Positions 32,568 through 46,304 of a stretch of DNA of 64,000 nt are shown piece after piece. Source of the stretch: Lagopus muta (lineage: Eukaryota; Chordata; Aves; Galliformes; Phasianidae); NCBI RefSeq assembly GCF_023343835.1, contig NC_064437.1:14806501-14870500 (forward strand), given 5' to 3'. A program made the position numbers and the translations under genes. Positions within the stretch are counted from its first letter, which is position 1. Each line of letters begins with the position of its first letter. A model generated the notes under the pieces. It did not search any database. It worked only from the letters and a program-made list of their open reading frames with translations, and was not told where the DNA came from.

Positions 32568-35500
32568 GTAAGCGGGGGCGGCCGTCTCCGGCAGCGCCGC
32601 GTCTTCACCGGGCGGGAAGAACGAGACGGAGCGGAGCCACCGAGGGCGTCACGCAGCCCCGCGGGAGAGCGCGCGGCTCGCCTACCGCCCGCCCGCGGGA
32701 ACGGGGCCCGCGAGGCCCTAGGGGCTGCCGCCCTTCCTCGGCCGCGCGCTGCGGCGGCGCTTACCTGCCTGCCCCGTGGGCCGCCGGGCTGGGTGCAGAC
32801 CAGCCCCGGGGATCGGGTGCTCGCCTGTGCCTGCCGCGGGGCCCGGGGGGCCGCCCCGCCGCGGGCGGGGCCGGGAGGAGAGCGCTGCTCCGCTTTGCGT
32901 AACGGCGGCCACACGTGTCCTCGGGTGACCGCCGGACGCGGGTCGCCCGCCGCTTCCCCTTTTTCGCCCCGGTGCGGCGTCACCTGCACCCACGGGGCTG
33001 CCGCCTGCTCTCGGGCGGCTCGGAGCTGAGGCCCGGCCGTGCGTGGCCCCCCCGGGCTGCTTGGTCCTTTCTTCCTCACCCGGTGCCTCCAGTCCCCGTC
33101 CCGGCGGCGCGCTCCTCCCGTGTTCTTGCACCGTGGCTTTTGTTTGTCCTCGGACCGGGTGGGTTTGGTGGTGCGAGGCTGACTTCGTGCTGATCTGCTC
33201 TGTGGTGGAACTGAGGCAGCTCTCTGGCTCCAATTAGGACTTTGTGGTGAGCACTGCAATCAGCCGTTTTTATAGGAGCAAGGAAAGATTGAAGCTGCTT
33301 TCCCTGAAGCTTGGCTTTATACGGAGATTGTCATTAGCGATGCTGGTCAGGTAACTGTTTGAACTGACGCCTAGTGTGGACATTTAAAGTACTTTCGAGG
33401 TAGTTCTTGAACAAAGTGGGAGCTGTGTGGTCATTTGTGATTTCGAGCATTGATGCTCCAAGTTCTGTTGGCTCTCGGCTTTCCTCATCAGTTTGCTGGA
33501 GCGATAAGGTGAGGCACTGGCTGCTTCCTAGTGTCTTAGAGACCTCCCTTCTGTACCTTCTCAGCAGCGAGGGCATTTGGTCACAGAGATATTGGTGTGA
33601 GTCCTTAAATGTTTGAGGAGGTGCTCCAAAGGCTTAAGGGTTACAGTCCTATAGGTTATTGCTCATAAAACTTGGTGTGTTGTTTGTGTGTGTGGTGTGC
33701 TGCTTTCACCTTGTGCCACTGAGCTGACAGGAGGATGGTGGAGTTCCCCTGCACCGTGCTTTCCCTCTGTAGGGTGCAGTACTAACCAGCACAAGGGATG
33801 TGGCAGGAAGAGAGGGGCTGCAGCGTAGAGCCAGCAGCCAGGATTGGGTTCTGCTTCTCTGAAGCATTTTTCCCTTGTGTACTAAAATGCTTTGTTGTAA
33901 CAAGCAAACAAAACCTGAGTTCTAGCATATATTTTACACAGTAAAGAAGTATTTTACACAGTTACCTACATTCAATTTCAGTAGGATTTCTGTAATCCAT
34001 GGGAATTTGCATGTTTGTTCCCTTGTGCTCCTGAGAAATGAGCTTCTAGTCTGATTTTGCTATTACACTTTTTTAGGAAGATGGGATTCTGATCAGGGAG
34101 AAAAAGTTGCCTTTTGTTTCTTTTCAGATACTAATACAACTGTTCTCTGAATTTGATGAAAGCATGTTGAGTAGATTCTAGGCAAGGATTGGTAGTGCTG
34201 AAGAGGCATCCCTCAGTAATTCAGCACTATGGTATGAGCCTCATTGAGCAGTGCATCGCTGCCAAAGAAGCATTTTTTAGTGGATTTCATGAATGAAAGG
34301 GAGGGTAGAAGGAAGGAAGCCTTGTGTTCCTTTAGAGGTAGTGAAGGAGGCTGTGGCTCCAGTACTGCTACTGCAGTGTACAATACCTACTGCTAAAGCC
34401 ATAAATCTTTACTCAGCTAGGATTAGAAATGGGTATTTAATGTGCCTAAGGGGATAGAGTTTGCTTTATACTGGTCTCCATTGTCTGTTTCACGCTGCTA
34501 TCTGTATCCTCTGCACTAACCTGTTGGGCTCTATTTGTTGTTCCTGTAGGCATCCTTGTAGCAGCTGTTCAGCTGTTGTCCTGCAAATAGTGTTACTGTG
34601 CCAGTTGCTCTTACAGTTCTTTTTTAAGAAGTTAGAGATAATTTGTCTGTATAACCAGAGTAGCAGTGTAGAAGAGCAAAGAGTGTGAAGTAGTATTAAC
34701 ATTTGAGTGTTTAAAATTGATGTGATGTTAATGCTTAAGTGGGATAGATTGTATGTTACTTTAGGAACAGAAGCGTTTTTCTTAGTTTGCTAGTTAACAA
34801 ATTACTTGCTTGATTCTTTTTAACTGGCAATAAGTTATGGTATGCCCTGTCTAATAAAGGCTTGTGTTATGTGTGTGCAGAGCCACACATCACAAGTTTG
34901 TAACTGTGCTCTGTGGTAGCTGCTAAAAGCTTCTGAGAAGCTGTGGCCTTCATTTTGTTCTCCCTGCCATTGCCGTGTGGGCGGTCAGTGTCACTAATAT
35001 CAGAAAGCTTGTTATGAGTCATGTGATCTGAAGTTACTGATAACTAAATGGCACACTTGTATGCACTGTATTGTGTATGCGTTCCAGAAGCAGTCTTGTA
35101 TGCAATCTTTGTTTTATTATAGTTATACTTGGACTTTTTTATTCTTTTCCCCAAAAGCTGTATAAAAGTACTGTCAGTTGGATTCAGATTCTAACCAGTT
35201 GTAATCACATTGTAATTCAATACTGAACTAAAGTTTCAGAATACATATCAATAGTTTTCTACACTAGTTAAAACTTACTAGTATGAAAAGATGGATTTCT
35301 GGTGGAGTAGTACACTGAAAAGAAGGTAGACTAACATAGCTATCAACAAAGCTGTTGCAAATGTGGCTGGGGTGTAATACAGGCATGCTCTCCTCCAGTG
35401 CACACCAGAGAGGGTTTGGGGGCTTTTCAACAGTTGGAAGAGGATTGTGGAAAGAACTCATAATGGAGTGTCTTCCATTTAACTCTTGCTTTTGCCACTT

Positions 35501-37441
35501 GGTTTCAGAATACCATGTTCACACACACAGTTCAATTGTCCGTGCTCTCATGAGTAGTGCTCACATGCTCTGTATGTTTTATTACTGTAAATGGGAATGC
35601 AGTTTTTACGTACATAAGTTGAGGGTTTAGCTCATTATAAGAAGCAGAAGAAACTGAAAATGCTGATAAGGAATCTAATGGTACCAATAAAGAATATTGT
35701 AATAAAGCAATCTGGTTTTGTTGCTTCTGCTAATAAGCTTAGGACATTGTTTTGGGTTGTCACATTACAAATGCTATTTACTTGTTTGGGGATACTTATC
35801 TGAATTATGGTTTTAGTTCGTATGGAAGCTAAGCTTTGGTTCTGTGGCATAACAGCTGTAAAGCTATGGCCCTGTAGTTCATTCAGGCTTAATGAGTGAC
35901 ATCGATTTTAAAGCTCTTATTCAAAAACCTAGGAAATGTAACCCTTGATGCCCCAGACCTTCCTGCCTTATTTTTCTGAGGAAAATATTGTTATTTGCTG
36001 AGCAGTTCAGGATTTCAGATTCTTATCCAGATGTTGTATGGTAGATAAAGTTCTTCATGCAAATGTATACATCTACTGAGCTGGAATTTGAGAAGTACAA
36101 GTTTGGACTGTAATGCTAATATATTTTTCTTTAGCCTAATTGTTTCCTATGAATGCTATAGTGCAATCTGATGTATTTCAAGAAAGGGGCACTTAAACTT
36201 TAACTGAAGCTGTCTGTTTCACAACAGATTTATATTATTAACAAGGGTAGTGATCTTTGACTCATAACAAATGGAAATGTGAAAGTGATTATCACTTTGT
36301 CAGTGCCTTTGCAATGCAGAAAAACTTTTCTGAGTGAGTGTCTTTTATTAAACATTAACGTTGCTTAAATACTAACTTTGCAATGACATTGACTCAGTCA
36401 GGAAAGCACCAAAGCTTTGCTTATGTGGCATATCCTGCCTCACTTTAGGTGCTTTACTGAACTGGAGTTGTTATTTAGTTCTTTACAGCTAGGGGGCCGG
36501 AGTTTTTTTTACTTCAGAGCTCTTATTGACACAAGTGATGGTAAAAACCTTGACTTGAAGTTATTACATTTTGCTTCATACTGAAAAGTGGTTTTTGTTC
36601 TTGCAGTAAAGCTGCATGAAAGAAAAAGAACTTGCCACTTTTTAGGTCTTTTCAGACAATCTGCTCATAAAGAGGTTTTGGAGCACGAAGGGCTGCACAG
36701 CATGGTTGGGTTTGATGGGAAGTATAAAGAGTAAATTTAAGTACTAAGCTAACTTTGCTCAGTTATCAAAGCAGGATTACTGCTGGTTTACTGTAGCATT
36801 CAATCCTGATCACTTGTACTTTGTTCTGAAACAGTATTGTTCTAGAAGATGTTTCTGGTAGATAAAGTTAGTGTTGCTTTTAACTGTCATGCTTGCACGT
36901 GGATGTGTGTTTTCAGAAAATGCAATGTTGCATAGTACATGCGATGTGGATATGAGTCCTTCAATCCTTTAATTTTATTAAAAGAGAAAATGTAGCTGGG
37001 TACTCTGTCCAATTAATAAGTACGTAACAGTAAGTAATAGAAACAGATGATGGGAGATAGGAATGACTGTTCACAGCATGCTTTCTGCTGGAGTGTTAAT
37101 AAAACTTGTTCCGCTTCCATTTCAGGGGAATCAAAATTATGCTCTATTATTACTAGTATCAATACAAAATGATTTCTGAGATCAGGAAAAGATAATAACA
37201 AGGATAGCTGTTTGACCCTACTGGGAGTAGTAATAGCATGTGTGCTTCCAGCTCTGTCAGAACCTAACAGAACCTATTGTACAGTCCAGAATCCCCAGAT
37301 TAGCTAGTAGTATGCCACATTTAAATATTTCATAAAGAATTTGAGAAAGTGCTCTAGGATTTTACAGTTGAAAAACATGAGACAAAATGATGAGCAGCTC
37401 TATGCAAGTTTGATCAGAGGTAAACAGCCCTGTTAAAAGGG

Positions 37442-37472
37442 CTATGTGTAGATACTCAGTATCTACACATAG
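37442..37472. repeat. Palindrome, 14-bp arms, 3-base centre
   Basis: CTATGTGTAGATAC, then TCA, then GTATCTACACATAG. The arms are perfectly complementary. It is located in LRRC8B intron 1. Confidence 0.95.
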
Positions 37473-37947
37473 TAATATGAGAAAGCAACTTGTGATCTAG
37501 GAAAATAATGTAGAATGGAGATTCTGAATATATAAATACACTGAATTTCAGTACTCTGCTTTTAGAAAGCTGGGAATATTTCCTACCATATACAGGATGT
37601 TGTCCAGCTCTGTCTTGATCTCAGCTTGGTGCTGCTGAAGTCCTTATAGGCCCTTTATCTAATAGTACCAAATGAGAATGTGAGCATGCTCTAGTTAACG
37701 CATCAGTACATGTGGTGTTAGATTACAGTACTGCCTTGTTATAGCAGTGTGATATCCTTGACGACTGCGAATCTTACCTTGTGCTTACCTGACTTCTTGA
37801 GTAGACTTTGTAGTGCACTTTGTTCTGCTGGATCAGCAGTGCTGCTCATGCTAGTTGGACAACTAATTCAGAGCTGGTTTCAGATGTGTACACATACTCC
37901 AAGGTTCCCCACTTTTAGAACAAGTGAAATGGTAGTTGTCCAGCCAG

Positions 37948-38092
37948 TTGTCCTTAGAGGCATTCAGGGGCAGGCTGGACTATGGGCTGGTCTCTGTGCA
38001 ACCTGATGAAATTATAGGTGTCCCTCTTTATTGCAAGGGAGTTGGGCTATAGATCTTTACAAGTCCCTTCCAACTCAAATGATTCTGTGATA
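37948..38092 (+). mobile_element. CR1 LINE 3' end, about 145 bases
   Basis: A diverged 3' terminal fragment of a CR1 element, plus sense. GGCATTCAGGGGCAGGCTGG, then ACCTGATGAAATTATAGGTGTC and CCCTTCCAACTCAAATGATT lead to a CTGTGAT tail, the characteristic CR1 end. It lies within LRRC8B intron 1. Confidence 0.85.
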
Positions 38093-41000
38093 TTTCCTTA
38101 TTCCAGACTGTTTCTAGTGAGGTTACAGGAATCATCTTAGCTATGTCTAGGATCTTTGGCCACTTATGATTTTGAGAATCAGTTTATTGAAAAGTATACT
38201 GAAAATGGAAGAGCATCTATGTGCAATTCCCTGCCTTTTCCCAGAGGGAAGATGGTCTTTAGGTAAATGGTCAACTTTTGTGCAGCTGACCTCTCTTGTA
38301 CTTCTACTGCTCACAAAAACTGAAGATGATAATCTGTACGATAATGAAAAATTTCCTGGTAGAGAAACCTTGTAGCATTTAAGTAATGAATATTCTCTAG
38401 TGCTTTCTTAGTGTGCTTTGCTTTCTGATGTCCTGAGCGTAGCAGGACAATGAATGGACATCATGAGAATCTGTTTGACTTCTGGAAACTAAGAGGATAA
38501 AAATTAATTTTCTATTGTAGTGCTTATCTTGGTATGCAGAATGAAGTAGATACTCTTGAGACTTCCTTTAGAATGCTGGAGGGATAGTGCTGATACCATT
38601 GTTTTATGGTTATGTATTCATATTTCTCAGCATGAGGAAGACCAAAGAATATAGTTATGAGAATAAAAAGGCACTAGAAGTAAGCTTGAAAATCTAATTT
38701 AATGTGGCTGGAGGAGGTCTGACTCAGTACTAGTCATGTTGGTACTGGGATGAAAGACTTAGTGTGCTGTTGAGTAAGGTGCTTTCTGAGAAAGTTATAA
38801 AATGTACAGCATACCACAGACATCAATCTCAGTCTAGACATGTTGGGATTGCTTTTGGTATGATATTGCTTAGGATGAAGAGCCAAGGAGACTTTTCCTA
38901 CTTTCTGCTTCAAACTTGCCTGAAGATTTCTTTGGAACCTGGAATTACAGACTGTTTGTAGTTTTGACACAACTTCTGTTTTCAACGTTGCTGTACTGAT
39001 TTCAAAATTTAAGTGGGACGTGGGGGAGCAGCAAAGGAAGACTATTCTTACATCTTCTTACTCATAACTTGAGTGTAGTCTGTGCTATTTGCCTTACATC
39101 TTCCATGGCAGGTATAGGCAGATATGTTTGACAGCATGGCACGCCTGCAGTCACCTCCTCCTGCACTGGTTTGGATAAGCATTTTAGCTGAGCACTGATG
39201 AATTGTGTCTCTCCTAAGGAGGCAGATGTATTTCCCATGCTGTTCCATTCTCTTTTCTCCATCCCCAGTATTCTCACTCATTTTTTTCCTATACTAGGAA
39301 GCCAGTTTTCTTTAGCTTACTTGCTTAGACTCTGTGAAGTATCATTTGAAATGCTTTTTATCAGAGCTAGCACTCAAAAGAGAATGGTATAGATAATCTT
39401 ACATCCCACTGGAAGCTGAAAACTCTGAGTTATGTAGCATCAAATGATATTACCTCATTTCAACCATTCCAGCTGTTATAGAATGTTCTTACAAGAAAAC
39501 AACAACTATGCAGAATTTCCGTGGTCAGACAGGAAGGATGTTCAGAGGAGAACTTACTTGCTGCAGCTCTTGATAAAGACAAGGACATGCAGATGGTGTA
39601 ATTGCCAGGACCAAGTGGGAGCTGCTTGTGGCCTCTGCTACCACAAGCTGGCTAAGCTTACCCTGTGGCCAGGAGATCAGCATGGAGCAGGCTGAAGGGC
39701 ACCTTGGATGCTTGGCATAGCAGGTTTGGGGCCTGCTAATGAGCCTGACTGGATCCAGAGCTCCTTAGTGTTCAACGGTCTGGCAGTCTGCAGAGCTACA
39801 TCTTGTTTATACTCCCATTAAAAAAAAAAAGCCTCTGGAAATCTTTCTAGTTACTTTTCGTGCTTGAATGGGTTTAGCTGTGTTTCTTGAGGAATCATCA
39901 AGCAGAATATTGATGGCAGAGCTTTAAGTAGCTGATTGTTTTAAGATCGTAATATCTATGTGAAGTTTTGGTACACTATTTAAAATTCCCTTTTAGCGGA
40001 GAGCACGTGGAACATACAAGTGTTTGAAGAAATGGAAACTAACACAATTAAAAAAAAACTTAGTGGAGAAACTTTTCCCTGAGAAATACATATTAAATAA
40101 GTTGGTCAAATTGTTACTTAAATGCTAGGAAGGAACAAAATGTGAATTTACCTTTTGAGTTCTTTGTACAACCAATGCAACAAAGCTCTGCTTATTTTGT
40201 ATTTATGGCAATCAATATTTTAGATGCTAGTAAGCTTAATAAAAGATGCAAATTAACTTATTTGTAGTTTAGAAGAATGAAAAGGCTGTGAACGTGAGCG
40301 GAAAATAAATCCATGGTCTAGCCAAATGACTGCATACAATTTGGCTGAAAATTTACATTAATGTGAAAAAGGAGGCCTCGATGCTATAATACTTATCTGT
40401 AAAGTGGAAATCCTTCCTCTGTCATATTTGTATCCCTCCCTGATATAGAATTAGTATATTTTTTTAAATATACATCTGAGTTTGCAAGTAGTGCTGGTCC
40501 ACTAAAGCTGTACAAACTATTGCTCACTACTAGAAAAGTACATCAGAACTGATTCAGTCTGGATTCTGCTTGGTTTGGTAGGGACCTTGGAAAGCACTGT
40601 GGTAAAACATCACTGTGAATTAATACCTGCCCAGAATGCAGAAAACCTGCTTTCAAAAAGATCAGTTGCATTGATGCAGTGACTTGTAAAACAGACAAAG
40701 CTGGCATACTTCAGTTTATTTTAGTTTTCTTACTGTCAGTGGCTCGCCCATTCAGCTTTAACGTGCCATCCAGAAATGTGGCTCTTAACTTGCTGGTTTT
40801 TTCTTAGCCTTGTTTTGCACTGTTTTTTGTGTAGGTTGCTTCTCTCATCTGCTATTTGGTCTTGAGCTTGGACTGAAGCTGGGAATTGCATTTCTGTTTT
40901 TATCATGTATGCCTAGATGTTTCTCACTAAATCAGGCCTTCCTAGGAGCATACCTTTTTTAGCTAGAGGGCAGTCTGCCTTCCAGATGCTGAGGTGACAT

Positions 41001-44000
41001 CTTGAACTTGTCTTGATGTCTGGGTAAGTGCTACTATTGAAGCTGAAACATGAACGTCTGAATCTGAGTTTGTATTTAAAATTGCTCTCCAGCCAAGACC
41101 ACTATGAAATTAAATGTACTGATTTTTTCTAAATGTACATATCCCATAGCTTTGCAATAGTTTCATAATGAAGTTTAACCCTCAACATATTTAACTTGGT
41201 TTCTTCCTACCATCCATCCTCAAGATTAAGCTCAAGTAATTTGAAGCACTTAAGCAGAGCTCAGATACTCAGTAGCTCGTTGTTGTGTTGCCTACAAGTC
41301 TATAATTTGAACTACCTGTGCAGCCAGAATGCTTGGAGATAAACCAGTCCCCTGGCAAGTTTTTGACCAGTGACATATTTTGCTACCACAGACTAATTCT
41401 TTACTGGTCTTGTTTAAGGAGAACTGATTTAATCTTTATTTGTGGCATTTAAGGAGAAGTTAACAACGTATGGATTGAGGAAGATAATGGTCTTTTTTGC
41501 AGTGCTGCAGTATAGCTTGGAAATGCACAGTATGATGTACCTAGTCCTACTTAAATTTCAGTAATGAGTCTTTTGTTTGTAAAGCGAATCAAATTAGAGT
41601 AAAGCTTACTCCTCATTTAGATTAGATTACAAGATAAAGTATCTTGCCTGTATTAAGTGTACCAGAAAAAGGAAGTAGTAAAAATCAAGACTGCTTCTGT
41701 GTTTAGGTGAAGCTGTCTTCAGGATAACTTTTTTTCCTGCTCAGAGGCTACCTATCTTGAACCTAAGAACGTTCAATCTTCTGGGTAATTGGGAGAACTA
41801 TTCACAGCATCTTTGCCAAGTTGTTTGCTAATCCAGTTTCCCAGCTTGCTACAAGAATGGTAGTGACACTGCTGGATAGCAGTTGGTGAATTCTGCAAAA
41901 CTTTTGTATCAGCTTATGTGCTGTGCAATTACCTGAAGCAGTAGCAGAGGAGGAGGAGGGTAACTCATATGAAATAAAAGTGGAAGCATAACCTGATTTA
42001 CTAAATTTTATACTAAAAATGTGATTGCATTTTCATCCAGAAATGAATGGACCTAATAGCCTTATGTAAGCAACCTTCTCTAGAGAAAGGATTGCGAGCA
42101 GCATAGGTCTATTCCACATGTTTTGTTCAGCACTACTGTCCTGTTCACAGGCATGTTGAGGAGCTGTTAATCCATACACAGATGACTGAGATTGTCTAAT
42201 TGTTGTGGTTAAGATCTTTGAATGAAAGATCTGTAGGCATTTAATGGTTTGAAAGGTTGATATGGGAAGTATAGCACTGTTGTTATGATAGCCCTGAACA
42301 TCCCGTGCTTCTGGAATGATTTTTGAGAAGTTTGGGAGTGACTTCAGGCTTATTTTGAATGGAAAAGGATAATCACTTGTATAAGTTTAATCATCACTCG
42401 TGATCTCTTCAGAAGGAACTGGAAAGAAGCTTTCTCTAATCTTGTTTGCATGTTGTTTATGTTCAGTGGAATACAAAACTACAATCCCCATCTAACAGAT
42501 CCTAAAACTAAGTTTTCATGTGCACACAGGTGGTCAAAGTACATATTCTGGGAGGCCACGTATCAAACATAATGCTTGAGTTGAGATCCCTTGTCAACAG
42601 AAAGCTGAAATTGGAAGAAGCTGCAGGTGTCTGAATCTTTGAAGAGTCTCTAAAAGCTCTGTAGGGATCTCATTCTTCATGAAGTCAGGGCTGCCCCAGA
42701 ACTCTCCCTGTATACCTGGGCTTTTTTGTTGATTATGGTCACTTGAAGGGGGAGTTGGTGGCGTGCCAATAGAAGGGGAAGTTTTAACCAAATGTTTCAG
42801 GGGATGGGTATGGATGGGTGTGGGTTGTTCCAGTTTTCCTTCAAGGATATTTGTGAGGGTCACTGGGATACCCCTTGAAGTATGCTTTAGTTTTATAAAT
42901 CTATTTTTATTAATTCAGTGTTAGAAACAACAGTCAAATAGTTAAGGCTGCACTGGTTTTGTAAATTGTTTAAACATAAAACCTCCAATCAGATATTAGC
43001 TTTTGGAGCCCATTTTTGTTTGGGGGAATAAGAAAAGTTGTCCCTGACTGATTGTCTAAAATTATGTAAGCAGTAACCCAATTACAGGGCAATACAACAC
43101 TAAGAAACCTTTTTGGGAGAAGGCATTTCTGGCAGTAATAGACATTTTTCAAAATGATAGCCTCATTCCTGTTCTAGATTTGTTTCTCTTTATTAAATTT
43201 GTAAATATGAAGTAATTAAAAATTGCCTGGATATTAGCGAATATGATTGCTTTGTCTTTATGGCTGAGGCATGATTCTAGTCTGGGGTAACTCCTGAAGT
43301 CATCACTTAGCCTGGGGCTATTTTTCTATGTCTTGTCTTCTGAGAAAGAGTGCCAATTGAATTTGGCTACTTTGAAAAGCTTTTATGGCTTTGATATGGG
43401 TTGAAAGCTGCTGGGGATGGGAATCATCAGACCCATTACACTCCAACATTATTCCATTTGTTTAGTCGCTCCTGGTGCACAGATGGGATCTGAAAGAAAG
43501 CTGTCTTGTGCAAAATTATCATTAATAATTCACTCTTGTATTACACTTGTATGTACTCTGTATTTCTCCAATAGGAAAGCTATTGTATACCTGTTTTTGT
43601 ATACCTGTAATTGTGCATGTGCTTCATCAGGAAGTTTTAAAAAGTAGTCATTGAGAAGAAAAGAGATTCAAGACCTTAACACTTAATATGGAGATGCACA
43701 CTTTTTGCTAGGAAGTGTTTCAAAACCACAGTGAGAACATAGCCTTCTTTGTAGGGTTTGCCATAGGGACTGGCAAGTTTGTACTTGGAGGTAGGGAGGT
43801 GACAAAGCATTTTATAGAAACAGACCTTAAAAAAATTACAAGGGTCAGTCTCAAAACTGAGTTCTTGGTCTACTTACAAACTACTTCAGAACGCTATGAC
43901 ATTTATTGAAGAAGATGTTTGGATTTATGCTTATACTCAAGTATAGTTTTAATAAGTTCAATTTTCTATTTTTCTAAAAGTAACTTTAGAAGAATAACAA

Positions 44001-44766
44001 ACCAAAAACATTAACCAGTGGTAATGACAGTAGTATGACTCAACTGTTTCATCATACCCTGAATTTTGTAACTGATATTAAACAAGAGTCTGTCATGTTC
44101 CCTAAAATGGGTTTGTTACAAAGAGTTTTCTTTGTATCAAATAACATATATGCATGAAATTGTATTTCTTGTCACTTTCTCCAGTAAGTGCTTAATTGTA
44201 AAAGCAATTCCTTAAAATGTTATCTGCTCTGCCCCCTGATAAGGTCCACCTGTTCTCCAGTAAGTGAAGTACTCCCATTCTCACAAAAATTTGACTTTTC
44301 ACACTGTTTTAAATTCTCATCTAATTCTGTGACTTTTCCAGGTGTTTTCTTGTTATGTATATTTAAAAAATATATACTATATATATATATAAAAATAATA
44401 ATTTAATGATGCTCACAGATGTTTTTGCAAGTTGAGCTGGAGTGAATGAAGAAATTAATGCTTCCAGCTGTGGTTAGAATGAATCTCAGCATTAGAATTG
44501 GTAACTATAAATACAAAAGCATTTTAGCTGAAATGGCTTTTAACACTTAGTCAGCAATGACAATGGAGTGTTACTTCATCTCTGCTTCAGGAGAAGTATT
44601 TCTCAGATGGCGACTAAATATTTTACAGAGATGGTATCTTACATTGTTATACCTAGTGCTTCTGCTTATTGAATCTTAGCTCTTTAGAAGTTCTGAACTG
44701 TTGTTGTACACTCAGTTACTGGGATCCAAATGTTTCATAACCTGATGATACCTTATTTCTCTGCAG

Positions 44767-44821
44767 GGGCTTATTGTTACCATCCTGTCCTTCTTCACCT
44801 GCTTTCCCTTGAGTGGGCCTG
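44767..44821 (+). other. LRRC8B: LRRC8B 5' UTR exon 2 (predicted)
   Basis: A 55-base exon between a strong acceptor (TTTCTCTGCAG) and donor (GTAAGT). It contains no ATG, so it adds no upstream start codon. It is predicted from splice signals and from the need for leader exons upstream of the coding acceptor at 46278. Transcript evidence would settle it. Confidence 0.5.
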
Positions 44822-46278
44822 GTAAGTTTCCACATTTTCCTAAGTAGTCTTGTCAAAACAAGGATTAATTTGGTTTTGGCCATTCCTCTCCCTTCAAATA
44901 AGAATGTAGGGTAAGAATGTGGTTTTTACCTTAGACCTGCTATTTGTGTTGTTATAGCCACTAGTCAGCTCAATTGGAATTGAAAGTTGCATTTAGAATA
45001 CATTAAGAAAAATACAGTACATTGCCATTCCTTGTTATCTGTACTGCTTAACAAATTTATAGTAAGAAACTGGTAGTGCCTGTGGTATTGTGATTGGCAG
45101 TGCATGTTTGATTAGTTTGTTTCAGTAAGTAAAGGCTGATGTTACTGAGAAACCTATCTTTTTGCCAAACCTTGGTATCAAAAATGACTGAACTTTATTT
45201 CTTGAAGTCTTGTATGGCCTTTTTTATTTTCTTGTAGTTGTTTGTTTAAAAATTATTTCCAGTGAAATAGTGATAGCTGTAGGCTTTTCTCATTCTTGGT
45301 GTGATTGTGCGAGACTTTGACTTTACATTCTAGATTATCTTGCCTGAGCATGCTCTGTTCCATTAATGTAGCTGTAGCAATGCAGAGCTTAACAGGTCTT
45401 GATGCTTGCAGTAAGGCAGAAATTGTGATGAAAACTGAAATGTTTGCCCTGTATTTTAATGGCTTTGCCTAAATAAAGAATACTTGATGCTTTTCCATCC
45501 AGAATGAAGACAAATGTAAAGATGGCATGTCCAAGGAATTTTAAAAGGTGTAGACCTCCTGACTGAGAGGTGCTGCGTATTTTATTCTTTTAAATAAAGT
45601 AAGTATGGATCAAGGCTACCCTGCTAGGGGCTAAATGTGCCTGTTTTATGTATGTAGCATGCACATGCTTGTACATAGATGTATGACAGTAACAGACAAT
45701 TTGTGTTAAAAAGCTACACTTTCATTAGTATGCTTAAATGTTGTGGAAAAAGCCTGGGAGTTATATATAAGATATATAATGTGAAGCTGCTGTTTTGAGG
45801 TGGGTTTTTTATTCCTTTACTAATTAGGAGAGACTATTTAGTCCAGTATAAAATGATGAATTACAAGAATAGTGATTTTTACCATATTGCTTTGATTATT
45901 TTTTTTTTTTTTTAATTTTTGTTAGTGAAATAACTTAAAGAGAAGGATTGCTATTAATATCTCAGGTACTACTTTAACTCCTACCTGGTTATTTCTTTTA
46001 CTTGATCAGTACCCAAATGTTTAATCAAAACACCCTGATTTCTTTTGGTAGTATCTTTAAGTTTTTTGCATTTTGAGTAACTTTCACTAGAAAATAGAAT
46101 GAGATCATGGCTAGGGTTAAGTGCCAGAAGTTCTTAAATTCTTTTGCTATACTGTGGGTGCTAAACCAATGTTGTTCTACATGTACAAATCATGAAAACA
46201 ATCATAAGCTTCAAGCATTTAATACAGAGAAATGGTTTTTAACAATTCTAAGGATGTCTCTTTTTTTTTCTCTACCAG
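44822..46278 (+). other. LRRC8B: LRRC8B intron 2, about 1.5 kb
   Basis: AT-rich with T-rich tracts (for example near 45900-45915), ending in a long pyrimidine tract and CTACCAG. A second acceptor, CTCTCACAG, lies 17 bases further at 46295. Either gives the same protein. Confidence 0.5.
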
Positions 46279-46304
46279 CTGCTGTTCTCTCACAGGTGAA
46301 AGTC

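Larger units (their letters stand above)
31890..33200. promoter_or_regulatory. LRRC8B: CpG island at the LRRC8B promoter
   Basis: About 1.3 kb of very GC-rich, CpG-dense sequence centred on the LRRC8B first exon. It gives long spurious open frames on both strands, including a 404-codon Arg/Pro/Ala-rich one on the minus strand that should not be taken as a gene. Confidence 0.85.
32568..44766 (+). other. LRRC8B: LRRC8B intron 1, about 12.2 kb
   Basis: Large first intron between two non-coding exons. Apart from its GC-rich start it is AT-rich. It contains a CR1 fragment (37948-38092), a near-perfect palindrome (37442-37472) and a moderately GC-rich patch at 39540-39790 without recognised content. 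No other gene seen. Confidence 0.55.

Noticed and set aside
32045-33259. 404-codon minus-strand open frame in the LRRC8B CpG island, with other long frames on both strands
   Set aside because: GC-rich sequence has few stop codons. The product is low-complexity Arg/Pro/Ala/Gly, overlaps long frames on the other strand, and has no family resemblance.
46107-46304. 66 extra codons in frame upstream of the LRRC8B start
   Set aside because: They lie before a strong splice acceptor (AG at 46277-46278). The family begins at MITLTELK, encoded from 46305.
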